A stretch of 12,012 nucleotides of DNA. Source: an uncultured Eubacteriales bacterium. GTDB lineage: Bacteria > Bacillota > Clostridia > Oscillospirales > CAG-272. Below the pieces are notes generated by a model. That model did no database searches. It saw nothing but the letters and a program-made list of their open reading frames with translations, and was not told the origin of the DNA. Positions 1 to 7,358 of the stretch are shown one piece after another. The number at the start of each line of letters is the position of its first letter. The stretch's first letter is position 1. The DNA lies in assembly GCA_934476315.1 (NCBI GenBank), contig CAKSNQ010000042.1, forward strand, positions 1 to 12,012. Direction: 5' to 3'. Made by a program: the position numbers and the translations under genes.

Positions 1-59
1 CCGCGGCGGCGTCCGGAAAATACACCTTTTTTTATCAAAACCGCCGGGAGCAACGTCGT

Positions 60-113
60 CGGGGGTGTTAAGAAGCTCAAATCTGAGCTTCTTAACACCC
101 CCGTTTTTTCTTT
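60..113 (+). terminator. Strong intrinsic terminator for rightward transcription
   Basis: A perfect inverted repeat has arms at 60-79 and 84-103 (20 bp, loop AATC), followed directly by a T-tract at 104-109 and more T at 111-113. The T-tract lies on the plus strand, so the arrangement ends transcripts entering from the left. Read on the minus strand the same hairpin follows the stop codon of the ATPase gene by 8 nt but has no T-tract after it, so it could only stall or stabilise that transcript's 3' end. The gene it would terminate on the plus strand lies outside the window. Bases 1-59 hold no coding sequence I can recognise. Confidence 0.8.
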
Positions 114-891
114 ATTGATTGAAATAGCGCGCCAAAAATTCGCGTGTGCGCTCCTGTTTGGGGCGATGGAAGATCTCCTCGGGATCCCCCTCCTCCTCAA
201 TGTAACCCTTGTCCATGAAAATCACGTGGTTCGACACATCCCGCGCAAACGCCATCTCGTGCGTCACAACGATCATGGTCAGCCCCTCCTGTGCCAGCTC
301 CTTCATCACCGCGAGCACCTCGCCCACCATTTCAGGGTCAAGCGCCGAGGTCGGCTCGTCGAACAGGATGACCTCCGGCTCCATGCAAAGCGCCCGGGCG
401 ATTGCCACCCGTTGCTTCTGTCCGCCGGAAAGCTGGGCGGGCTTGGCATTGATGAACGCCTCCATGCCGACCTTTTTCAGCGTGGCAAGCGCCTTCTCCT
501 CCGCCTGCTCGCGGGAAATGCCCAGCACACGCCGCATCCCGACCGTGCAGTTGCCAAGCACCGTCATGTTCCCGAAGAGATTGAAACTCTGGAACACCAT
601 GGTCGCCTTTGCGCGGTAATCCGTCAGGCGAACGCCCTTGCCGGTGATGTCCTCGCCGTGGAACAGGATCCTCCCCGCCGTCGGCGTTTCCAGAAGATTG
701 ATGCACCGGAGCATCGTGCTTTTGCCCGAACCCGAGGAGCCGATCACGCTGATGACGTCGCCGCGCCGCACCTCAAACGAGATATCGTGAAGAACGTCAT
801 GCGAGCCGAAGGACTTCTTCAGATGTTCGATCTGCAGGATGGTATCCGTCCCTGCCCCGGTTGTCGTTTTGCTGTATGCCGGATCGCTCAT
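112..891 (-). CDS. Amino acid (probably lysine) ABC transporter ATP-binding protein
   Basis: This is the cytoplasmic ATPase of a polar amino acid importer of the GlnQ/HisP family, which hydrolyses ATP to drive uptake through the neighbouring permease. All family motifs are present: Walker A GSSGSGKST at residues 51-59, Q-loop Gln101, signature LSGGQ at 154-158, Walker B VILFDEP at 174-180, D-loop SALD at 182-185 and H-loop His211. At 259 residues it is slightly longer than the usual 240-245, because of a 15-residue N-terminal extension rich in Thr and Ser before the core. The ATG overlaps the permease stop (ATGA), with AGGAG five bases upstream, so translation is probably coupled. It is the last gene of the operon behind the lysine riboswitch. 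Lysine as substrate is inferred from that riboswitch; the ATPase alone does not show specificity. Confidence 0.96.
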   Translation of the reverse strand: MSDPAYSKTTTGAGTDTILQIEHLKKSFGSHDVLHDISFEVRRGDVISVIGSSGSGKSTMLRCINLLETPTAGRILFHGEDITGKGVRLTDYRAKATMVFQSFNLFGNMTVLGNCTVGMRRVLGISREQAEEKALATLKKVGMEAFINAKPAQLSGGQKQRVAIARALCMEPEVILFDEPTSALDPEMVGEVLAVMKELAQEGLTMIVVTHEMAFARDVSNHVIFMDKGYIEEEGDPEEIFHRPKQERTREFLARYFNQ

Positions 892-1661
892 CTTTGCTCC
901 TCCCCCGTTTTAATATGGATTTCCGCGGCGGGGTCGGATTGAGACCCGCAGACGGTGTAGTTTCCGTCCCCCTCCAGCTTGCGCTCGCACAGGCGGAGCA
1001 GCTTGGTGATGGTAAAGGTCAGAATAAAGTAGATTACGCAGATGACGGTATAAGTCTGGAACGTCTTGAAATTCATGGCGTAGATCGCACCGGCGAAGTA
1101 GTACAACTCAGTCACACCGATGACGTTGAGCACCGAGGTATCCTTGATATTGATGACAAACTCGTTGCTGATTGACGGAAGAATGTTGCGGAGCACCTGA
1201 GGGATGACCACATGGAACATCGCCTGCCAGTGGTTCATCCCGATGGCATACGCCCCTTCAAACTGCCCCTTGTCCACCGAAATAATGCCGCCGCGGACGA
1301 TCTCGGTCATGTAGGCACCCGTGTTGATCGACACGATAAAAATACCGGCGGGGATCAGCGGGAGGTTCAGCCCGTCGTTCATGAAGGCGTAGCCCCAGTA
1401 AATGACCATCGCCTGCACCATCATCGGCGTGCCGCGGAACACCTCCACGTAGACCGAAATGACGACGTTGAGAATCTTGTGGAGAACCCGCAGGACCGGG
1501 TGGCGGGAGAACGGCGTTGTCCGGATAATTCCGGTCAGAAGACCGATCAGAAGCCCCGCGACCGTGCCGACCAAAGCGATCAGCATGGTGTAGCCGACAC
1601 CCTCCAGAAGCCACGCATAATATTTTGTTATAATGTTTCCGACATCTGTAAGAAAGCTCAT
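888..1661 (-). CDS. Amino acid (probably lysine) ABC transporter permease
   Basis: This is an integral membrane subunit of the HisM/GlnP family, 257 residues, forming the translocation path as a likely homodimer because only one permease gene is present. Hydrophobic segments run at about residues 22-45, 64-75, 82-93, 103-115, 175-195 and 205-220. The family motif YVEVFRGTPMMVQ sits at 71-83 and the EAA loop that docks on the ATPase at about 120-155 (EIVRGG, then the EGAYAIGM and VVIPQ elements). The C-terminal tail after residue 225 is hydrophilic. The start ATG at 1661 has GAGGG six bases upstream and lies 16 nt after the binding-protein stop. The last four bases overlap the ATPase start. 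Family assignment is firm; substrate comes from the upstream riboswitch. Confidence 0.95.
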   Translation of the reverse strand: MSFLTDVGNIITKYYAWLLEGVGYTMLIALVGTVAGLLIGLLTGIIRTTPFSRHPVLRVLHKILNVVISVYVEVFRGTPMMVQAMVIYWGYAFMNDGLNLPLIPAGIFIVSINTGAYMTEIVRGGIISVDKGQFEGAYAIGMNHWQAMFHVVIPQVLRNILPSISNEFVINIKDTSVLNVIGVTELYYFAGAIYAMNFKTFQTYTVICVIYFILTFTITKLLRLCERKLEGDGNYTVCGSQSDPAAEIHIKTGEEQR

Positions 1662-1677
1662 AATCCGCCCTCAGTTA

Positions 1678-2556
1678 TCACTTTTTGATAATCACGACCA
1701 GGTTCGATGACCAGTAGCAGTCGGTGAAATCCACCTCTGCCTCGCGCTCTGCCGTCGGGCTCATGCCCGCGATGATGCCGTCCACCGAACCGGACTGCAC
1801 GGCGGGAATCAGCGAACCCCACTTGTAGGCGTAGATTTCCAGACGCATACCCAACTCTGCGGCGATAAACTTCGCCACCTGCACGTCGTAGCCGTTGGCA
1901 TAGCCGCGGCTGTTGGCGATCGACACGGCGCCGTTGGCGTCGGTCGTCTGCATCCAGTTGTAGGGCTGGTAGTCGCACTCCATTGCGATGCGCAGGACAC
2001 CGCCGGAGGTTTCGGTCGAGGACGAGGACAGAGCGATGTCCTCACCCAGCGCGGCGTCGGGATTCATCGCGGCGCTCACCATCTGACGCATCAGCGCCTC
2101 GCGGGTCGCCTGCGGGATTTTGGCAATCACTTCGTTGACACGGGCAACCATGTCACTGCCGGTCTTGAACGCCACGGCGATACCGACGTCGGCATCGGTC
2201 GCGGTGAATCCGGTTTCGTTATTGACCAGCGGCAGGTAGGTCAGGTTTTCATTCTGCGCGCAGACCGACCATGCCGTCGGCTCCTCGGCAACGTACCCGT
2301 CGATCGCGCCGGAGGTCAGTGCCGTCAGGAGCAGCGAAAAGCTGTCATAGTCGCTTACCTTGACGCCCTGTACCTGCTCGCGGAGCGCCTGAATATGATA
2401 GGTATCCGACTGTGCGGCGAGCGACGCGCCCGAGCCGTTCAGATCGGAAAGCTGCTTGACCCCGCTCAGATCGACCTTTTCTCTGCTGCCGCCGCACGAC
2501 GTGAGCGCCAGACACACCATCAGACACACCAGTGCCATTGCCATGATTCTTTTCAT
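1678..2556 (-). CDS. Lipoprotein amino acid-binding protein with swapped (circularly permuted) lobes
   Basis: This 292-residue extracellular solute-binding lipoprotein feeds the adjacent permease. The signal peptide ends in lipobox LTSC with lipidated Cys21. The fold is SBP family 3, but in reversed order. Residues 28-160 match the second half of a normal binding protein: LSDLNGSGAS at 36-45, the YDSF-LLTALTSGAIDGYVAEEPTA region at 70-95, and the terminal helices. A Ser-rich linker follows at 177-186. Residues 187-292 then match the usual first half: GGVLRIAMECDYQPYNW, the GYDVQVAKFIAAELG helix, the WGSLIPAVQSG helix, and TAEREAEVDFTDCYW with the ligand-carboxylate Arg271. The protein ends at VVIIKK, where a normal family member would cross into the other lobe. 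I chose the ATG at 2556 because AAGGAGGAGA lies nine bases upstream and it starts the signal peptide; an in-frame ATG at 2610 lies inside the terminator stem. Lysine specificity is inferred from the leader riboswitch. Confidence 0.93.
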   Translation of the reverse strand: MKRIMAMALVCLMVCLALTSCGGSREKVDLSGVKQLSDLNGSGASLAAQSDTYHIQALREQVQGVKVSDYDSFSLLLTALTSGAIDGYVAEEPTAWSVCAQNENLTYLPLVNNETGFTATDADVGIAVAFKTGSDMVARVNEVIAKIPQATREALMRQMVSAAMNPDAALGEDIALSSSSTETSGGVLRIAMECDYQPYNWMQTTDANGAVSIANSRGYANGYDVQVAKFIAAELGMRLEIYAYKWGSLIPAVQSGSVDGIIAGMSPTAEREAEVDFTDCYWSSNLVVIIKK

Positions 2557-2580
2557 TGTTCTCTCCTCCTTAAATATGGA

Positions 2581-2615
2581 AAAATAAAAAAGCGCTACGG
2601 AAGAATCCATAGCGC
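2581..2615 (-). terminator. Riboswitch-controlled intrinsic terminator
   Basis: In transcript sense, a 9-bp stem (GCGCTATGG with CCGTAGCGC, one G-U pair; plus-strand arms 2607-2615 and 2592-2600) with loop ATTCTT is followed by TTTTTTTATTTTT. It lies between the L-box aptamer and the ribosome binding site of the binding-protein gene. That is where a lysine-induced OFF switch would place its terminator. I could not identify the competing antiterminator pairing with certainty. Confidence 0.9.
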
Positions 2616-2671
2616 ATTGTCACCCATTCGATGCACGATCCGAAAAACGAACCGCCTGCCGACTGCACGAC

Positions 2672-2852
2672 ATTTACACGATAGCTCTCCACAAAAATTT
2701 TGTGACAGTCCGCGACATATTCTGCCGCGCCCCAGCAAGAACTCCCGGGAAAGAAATTCTCACTTCGGCGGTGCTCCCTTTCCCCCCGGACTGAGTTCCC
2801 TCTCGTCTCCGACGGTACTGATGCGCCCCGCGCCTCTACCTAAAATATTCAG
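2672..2852 (-). promoter_or_regulatory. Lysine riboswitch (L-box) aptamer
   Basis: The transcript matches the L-box consensus from end to end. It opens with GGTAGAGGCGCG, then AGTA, GGAGACGAGA and GGGGGAAAGGGAGCACCGCCGAAG, followed by the P3 stem (GTGAGAATT with GAGTTCTTGC), CTGGG, the P4 stem (CGCGGCA with TGTCGCG), GACTGTCA, the P5 stem (CACAAAA with TTTTGTG) and the closing strand GAGCTATC. The P2 and P3 loops carry GGGAA and TTCCC, which can form the kissing interaction known for this class. Known L-boxes sense L-lysine and lower expression of lysine synthesis or uptake genes. Here it precedes a three-gene amino acid importer, so it both regulates the operon and points to lysine as the cargo. 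The ends given are approximate to about five bases. Confidence 0.95.
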
Positions 2853-2870
2853 TTCCTTGATGATGCGCCT

Positions 2871-2899
2871 ATTTTATCACACTCCCCCCGCCTTGTCAA
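2871..2899 (-). promoter_or_regulatory. Sigma-A promoter of the lysine importer operon
   Basis: On the minus strand TTGACA (plus-strand 2894-2899) and TAAAAT (2871-2876) are separated by 17 bases. Transcription would begin near 2864, just before the L-box aptamer. The remaining bases up to the pyk stop at 3014 show no clear terminator for pyk, so some read-through into the riboswitch leader is possible. Confidence 0.88.
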
Positions 2900-3013
2900 G
2901 AGAAAATCCGCATTTTTTTCGATTTTGGCAGAAGCGTCCATTTCTCGTGGAGAAAAAATCTTGATTCATAGCAAATGTGACAAAAAAGTGCGCCGTATCA
3001 GGGGGCTTTCCGC

Positions 3014-4426
3014 TCAGATGGTCTCCACCTTGAGGATGTTGGTGTTGCCGGAAACGCCGTTCGCCATGCCGCCCGTCACAATGATACGGTCGCCCGGACG
3101 CAGATCGAACACCTGCGTTGCCACGCGCTTTGCCGTATAGAACAGCACGTCGGTGGAGTCGTAAACGTCGCACATGACCGGCGTCACGCCCCACGAAAGC
3201 GCCAGCTGCCGGCAGGTGCGTGCGTTGGTGGTCAGTCCGAGAATGTCCACGGGCGAGCGGAAACGGGAAACCATCCGCGCCGTGATTCCCGACAGCGTGC
3301 AGACTGCGATCGCCTTGGCGTCCACATCCATGGCAAGCCCGACCGTGGCGTGCGAGATCGCATCCACCGTATTCTTGATCTTGAACTCGGAGGAATAGAA
3401 ACGCTCCCGGTACCCGATGCACTTTTCCGTCTGCTCCGCGATGCGCGCCATGGTGGACAGCGCCTCCACGGGATATTTACCCGCCGCGGTTTCCCCGGAG
3501 AGCATGACCGCGCTGGTTCCGTCGTAGACCGCGTTGGCAACGTCCGAGGTCTCCGCACGCGTCGGACGCGGGTTGTGAATCATGGATTCCAGCATTTCGG
3601 TCGCCGTGATGACGCGCTTTCCGAGCAGACGGCATTTGGTGATGAGCTGTTTCTGAATGGCGGGAAGCTGTTCAAACGGAATTTCGACGCCCATGTCGCC
3701 GCGTCCGATCATAATGCCCTCGCACGCCTCGCAGATTTCCTCGATGTTGTCAATGCCCGCCTGGTTCTCGATCTTGGCGATCAGTCCGATGTCGGGCGCC
3801 GACAGCTCCCGCAAATACGCGCGGATGTCCAAAAGGTCCTGGCGGCAGGAAACGAACGAGCAGGCGATGAAGTCCACATCCTGCTCCACGCCGAATGCAA
3901 TATCCGCCCGATCCTGCTCACTCAGATACTTCTGGCGCAGGACCTTGTTCGGGAAGCTCATGCTCTTACGGTCGGACAATTCCCCGCCGGAGAGCACGCG
4001 GCAATTCACATCCGTGTCCGTCAGCGAAACGACCTCGAAGATTGCCAGCCCGTTGTTGACCAGCACCCGGTCACCGATTGCGAGATCGGCGGCGAGCCCC
4101 TCGTAGTTGACGGAAACGCACGTCTCATCTCCAACCACGTCGCGCACGGTGAACGTAAACAGGTCGCCCTCGCGCAGCGTCACCTTGCCGTCGCGAAAGC
4201 GCTTGATGCGGTATTCCGGACCCTTGGTGTCCAGCATGATGGCGATGGGCAAGCCCAGCTCCTCCCGGATTTTTTTAATCATTCTGATCTTTTCCAGATG
4301 CTCCTCGTGCGTGCCGTGAGAAAAATTCAGCCGTGCGACATTCATACCGCTCTGACACATGCGGCGGAGCGTGTCCTCATCCGAGCAAGCGGGTCCGATG
4401 GTGCATACGATTTTAGTTTTGCGCAT
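3014..4426 (-). CDS. pyk: Pyruvate kinase
   Basis: This glycolytic enzyme makes pyruvate and ATP from phosphoenolpyruvate and ADP. It has 470 residues, the short form without the C-terminal phosphohistidine-like extension found in Bacillus pyruvate kinases. Substrate-binding elements visible are ARLNFSHG at 31-38, LDTKGPE at 65-71, the KIEN lysine Lys218 with Glu220, the GRGD segment with Asp244, and the long conserved stretch ATEMLESMIHNPRPTRAE at 275-292. The B-domain cap covers about residues 70-170 and the C-terminal allosteric domain runs from about 350. Three usually conserved spots differ from the common form: KGPEYR instead of KGPEIR, VNNG at 123-126 instead of a DDG motif, and GRGDMG instead of ARGDLG. 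The catalytic residues themselves are kept. The start ATG has AGGAGG eight bases upstream and follows the lnt stop by 20 nt, so it is likely co-transcribed with lnt. Confidence 0.97.
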   Translation of the reverse strand: MRKTKIVCTIGPACSDEDTLRRMCQSGMNVARLNFSHGTHEEHLEKIRMIKKIREELGLPIAIMLDTKGPEYRIKRFRDGKVTLREGDLFTFTVRDVVGDETCVSVNYEGLAADLAIGDRVLVNNGLAIFEVVSLTDTDVNCRVLSGGELSDRKSMSFPNKVLRQKYLSEQDRADIAFGVEQDVDFIACSFVSCRQDLLDIRAYLRELSAPDIGLIAKIENQAGIDNIEEICEACEGIMIGRGDMGVEIPFEQLPAIQKQLITKCRLLGKRVITATEMLESMIHNPRPTRAETSDVANAVYDGTSAVMLSGETAAGKYPVEALSTMARIAEQTEKCIGYRERFYSSEFKIKNTVDAISHATVGLAMDVDAKAIAVCTLSGITARMVSRFRSPVDILGLTTNARTCRQLALSWGVTPVMCDVYDSTDVLFYTAKRVATQVFDLRPGDRIIVTGGMANGVSGNTNILKVETI

Positions 4427-4446
4427 ATACGATACCTCCTATCAAA

Positions 4447-6093
4447 TTATCCGTGATCCGTTCCATCCCTGTGACGGGATTTCTCCCCGCGGCGGGTCAT
4501 CCCCCATTCCGCGACGCCGACCGCCGCCACCGCGACGCAAAGCGCCAGGCAGACGTAGACAAACGCGTTTCCCACGCGCGTGTACAGCGTCTGACCGTCG
4601 CGCAGAGGAGCCTCGACGTACATCACCTGCGCGCAGAACAGCGGCAGGCGCGCCGCAATCTCTCCGGTCGGCAGAATGAGCGCGCTTGCTCCCGTGGTTG
4701 CCGCGTGCACAACCGCCCGCCCCGTTTCCACCGCGCGCAGACGGGATTGCGCCAGGTGCATTTCTGTCGCGGCGCTGTCAAAGAACCAGGAGTCGTTGGT
4801 CGAAACGCAAAGCAGTTGCGCCCCGTCTCTCACGCTGTCCCGCGCCAGCGCCTCATAGATGGTGTCAAAGCAGATCAGCGACCCCAGCCGTCCGACAGGC
4901 GTGTCGGAAACCGCCGCGTCCACTCCCGGCGTCAGGTCCTCGGCGAGCATGGAAATCTCGCCCAGCACCGGCGCGACCGTCGTGAAAAACGACCGCATCG
5001 GCACATATTCTCCGAATGGAACCAGCCGCCGCTTGGCATAATACTCCGGCGACCAGCTCCCGTCCGGCAACACCGTGTACACGGCGTTGTATTCGCGCCC
5101 CTCCCCGTCGGAGGCAAACGCTCCGACAAGAATTGTCACCTCATAGGTTTCCGCCAAATCGGACAATTCATTCCGGAACGACGCCACCTCTCCGACGTCC
5201 GTCGGGATGGCGGTCTCGGGCCATACAATCAGCTCCGCGCCCCGCTTCGCCGCTTCTACCGACAAGTCCAGATATACGCGGAACGATTCCGCCATTGAAA
5301 TATCCCATTTGTAAAGCGAGCCGATGTTGCCCTGAATTACCGCCGTGCGCACCGTGTCCGCGTCCTGCGCCCGCTCCGCACGCGCCAGCAAAGCCGCCCC
5401 GCTCCCCGTCCAGAGGAGCATCGTACACAGGGCGATCAACCCCGGTCGGCAAAGCCGCTCCGGTTGCAGGAGCATCAGCGCGATCAAACCGTTGACCAAG
5501 ACCAAAACGAACGTGATTCCGTAGGAACCGAACCACTGCGCGGGTTGCAACATGAGCGGAAGCGCGCTTTGCGAGAGCGCCAGCCGCCCCCACGGAACAC
5601 CCGTCCAGAAATGCGTCTGTCCCCACTCACGCAGACAAAAGAGCGCCGCCAACAGCACCACCGGAAGAATCCGGTAGCGGCGGCAGACCGACACCCGCAT
5701 CAACGCCCGAAGCGCGAGCGGAATGAGCGCCGTCACCATGGACTGAAGCGCAGACAGCCCCAGCCACGCAAGCAGAATCACGCCCAGCCCTCCCGCGCGG
5801 GACAGTCCGGTGAAGTCCAGCGGATACATATACCAGAACCAGTGGAAAATGACCAGCGAAAAGCTGTAAGAGTACAGCAGTCCCGCGCCATACAGGCGGC
5901 GCCATGAGAAGCCGTCCTCCCGTGCCAGCGTCAGAAAAACCGCGATTGCGGGCGCCAACGCCACCCACGCGACAAATCCGACCGTGGGGAACGTCACCCC
6001 GACACCCATGAGCAGTCCGCTCAGGGCGAGCATAACCGCGCGAACCCATCGCCGCCCGGAAATCGCGTGCCCGAGTCCGTTCCCGACGCTCAT
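4447..6093 (-). CDS. lnt: Apolipoprotein N-acyltransferase
   Basis: This membrane enzyme transfers an acyl chain from phospholipid to the alpha-amino group of the lipidated N-terminal cysteine of lipoproteins. Residues 15-230 contain roughly seven hydrophobic segments, and 250-500 form the extracytoplasmic nitrilase-like domain. The Glu-Lys-Cys triad is recognisable: Glu293 in WPETAIP, Lys354 in YAKRRLVPFGEY and Cys408 in SLICFD. A final membrane helix lies at 508-528. Length is 548 residues, close to the approximately 510 of Escherichia coli Lnt with a slightly longer charged tail. The ATG at 6093 overlaps the preceding stop (ATGA) and has GGGAGG six bases upstream; an in-frame ATG 48 bases earlier would add an Arg-rich leader and lacks support. 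A plausible client, the lipoprotein of the lysine importer, is encoded in the same window. Confidence 0.93.
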   Translation of the reverse strand: MSVGNGLGHAISGRRWVRAVMLALSGLLMGVGVTFPTVGFVAWVALAPAIAVFLTLAREDGFSWRRLYGAGLLYSYSFSLVIFHWFWYMYPLDFTGLSRAGGLGVILLAWLGLSALQSMVTALIPLALRALMRVSVCRRYRILPVVLLAALFCLREWGQTHFWTGVPWGRLALSQSALPLMLQPAQWFGSYGITFVLVLVNGLIALMLLQPERLCRPGLIALCTMLLWTGSGAALLARAERAQDADTVRTAVIQGNIGSLYKWDISMAESFRVYLDLSVEAAKRGAELIVWPETAIPTDVGEVASFRNELSDLAETYEVTILVGAFASDGEGREYNAVYTVLPDGSWSPEYYAKRRLVPFGEYVPMRSFFTTVAPVLGEISMLAEDLTPGVDAAVSDTPVGRLGSLICFDTIYEALARDSVRDGAQLLCVSTNDSWFFDSAATEMHLAQSRLRAVETGRAVVHAATTGASALILPTGEIAARLPLFCAQVMYVEAPLRDGQTLYTRVGNAFVYVCLALCVAVAAVGVAEWGMTRRGEKSRHRDGTDHG

Positions 6094-7304
6094 ACGCCGC
6101 CTCCCTTGCCTTTGCCGCGCGCACCGCCTTTGTCGTTCCAACGGTTTACACCACTCCTGCCGACCTTGCCATTCCGGTCATTCCGGTCATGCTTGGCGTT
6201 TCGGTCAGCCTTGCTGTTCCGGTCGTTCCTGACATTTCTGTCGCCCTTGACGCTTCGGCCGTCTTTTCTGTCTCTGTCATCCTTTTTCTTTTCTCTTTCA
6301 TTTTCTTCGGACGCGGGCGGAGCGGACAGAATCGGTTGCTTCCCCTCCATAAAATCCGCGTAAAACCAAACAGCGCTCTCCGGCAGACGCACCTCCCGCC
6401 CGCGCAGGTAGCCGAGCGCGCCGTCGCCGTCCGTGAAATTGAAGATCAGCCGCCACGCGTACAGCGCCTGGTATTTGAAGCCCTGCGCCCGATCCTCGCG
6501 GTTGACACCGTACTTTCCGTCGCCGACGAGCGGGTGTCCGATGGAGGTCAGGTGGGCGCGAATCTGATGCGTGCGCCCGGTGACAAGCTCGATTTCCAGC
6601 AGGCTCACGCCGCCCCGCTCGGCGACCACACGGTATTTGGTAATGATGTTTTTACTGCCCGGGAGCGGCTTTTCCGTCACCTCAACGCGGTTGTTGCGGC
6701 AGTCCTTGCGCAGGTACCCTGTCAACGTGTCCTCGCGCCGCGGCATGCTCCCGTGGACCAGGCAGTAGTAAAACTTGCGGATCTGCCCGTCGCGGATCTT
6801 TTCGTTCATCACGCGGAGCGCCTCGGCGTTTTTGGCAGCGATCACAATGCCGCCCGTGTTGCGGTCGATCCGATTGCACAGCGCCGGGGCAAATGCCTGC
6901 TCCTCCTCCGGACGGTACTCTCCCTTTTGCGCAAGGTACGCCTTGACGTGCATAATCAGCGTGTTGTCGCGCGCCTCGTCGTCCTCATGCACCAACACTC
7001 CGGGGCGCTTGTGGAGCAGGAGAATGTTGTCGTCCTCGTACACGATGTCCAGCTTGGGCTTGACGCGTCGGAGCGCCTCGGTGTCGTGCTCGGGTGCATC
7101 AAAAAACTCCTCCCGGATGAAGAGCTGTATCTCATCGCCCTCCTCCAGCATGACGTTCGGCTCTGTCCGCGCGCGATTCCGCTTGATCTTTTTGGTGCGG
7201 ATCATTTTATACATCATCGACGCGGGAAGTCCGCGCACGGCTTTCGACAAAAACTTATCCAGCCGCTGTCCGGCGTCATTCTGCCCCACAATCAGAATAT
7301 GCAC
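6090..7304 (-). CDS. RluA-family 23S rRNA pseudouridine synthase with long charged tail
   Basis: This enzyme isomerises uridine to pseudouridine in RNA, most likely 23S rRNA. An N-terminal S4-type RNA-binding domain covers about residues 12-62. The catalytic domain follows at about 85-320, with catalytic Asp147 in NRIDRNTGG, which replaces the usual HRLDRDTSG, and the GRTHQIRAH motif at 243-251. Most relatives end near residue 320; here about 85 more residues follow, very rich in Lys, Arg, Asp, Asn and Gly with DRN repeated five times, and no hydrophobic core. The start is GTG at 7304, with GGGAGGGG six bases upstream. It opens the apparent operon with lnt and pyk. Which uridine it modifies (RluC-, RluD- or YjbO/YlyB-like) cannot be decided from sequence alone. 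Confidence 0.93.
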   Translation of the reverse strand: MHILIVGQNDAGQRLDKFLSKAVRGLPASMMYKMIRTKKIKRNRARTEPNVMLEEGDEIQLFIREEFFDAPEHDTEALRRVKPKLDIVYEDDNILLLHKRPGVLVHEDDEARDNTLIMHVKAYLAQKGEYRPEEEQAFAPALCNRIDRNTGGIVIAAKNAEALRVMNEKIRDGQIRKFYYCLVHGSMPRREDTLTGYLRKDCRNNRVEVTEKPLPGSKNIITKYRVVAERGGVSLLEIELVTGRTHQIRAHLTSIGHPLVGDGKYGVNREDRAQGFKYQALYAWRLIFNFTDGDGALGYLRGREVRLPESAVWFYADFMEGKQPILSAPPASEENEREKKKDDRDRKDGRSVKGDRNVRNDRNSKADRNAKHDRNDRNGKVGRSGVNRWNDKGGARGKGKGGGV

Positions 7305-7319
7305 TGTTTACCCCTCCCG

Positions 7320-7358
7320 AAAAAGAGGAGCAGGGATTTTCGCCTGCCCCTGCCCCTC
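7320..7358 (-). terminator. Intrinsic terminator of upp
   Basis: In transcript sense an 11-bp stem (GAGGGGCAGGG with CCCTGCTCCTC, one G-U pair; plus-strand arms 7348-7358 and 7325-7335) is followed by TTTTT. It lies 38 nt after the upp stop and ends about 15 nt before the GTG of the pseudouridine synthase gene. It therefore separates upp from the next operon, unless read-through supplies that operon. Confidence 0.8.

Noticed and set aside
1..24. Similarity of the left edge to 9605-9628 (CCGCGGCGGC followed shortly by CCGGAAA)
   Set aside because: The match is short, interrupted and GC-rich, which is expected by chance in this composition.
115..942. Long plus-strand open frame opposite the ATPase gene
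   Set aside because: It is antisense to a protein with all ABC ATPase motifs, is rich in His, Arg and Pro, has no recognisable domain, and is a product of GC-rich codon use.
2557..2610. Upstream start for the binding protein giving an 18-residue extension
   Set aside because: That ATG lies in the riboswitch terminator stem and would put a non-signal sequence before a clear signal peptide with its own AAGGAGG site.
3350..4456. 368-codon plus-strand open frame opposite pyk
   Set aside because: It is a shadow of a fully recognisable pyruvate kinase; there is no ribosome binding site or family motif.
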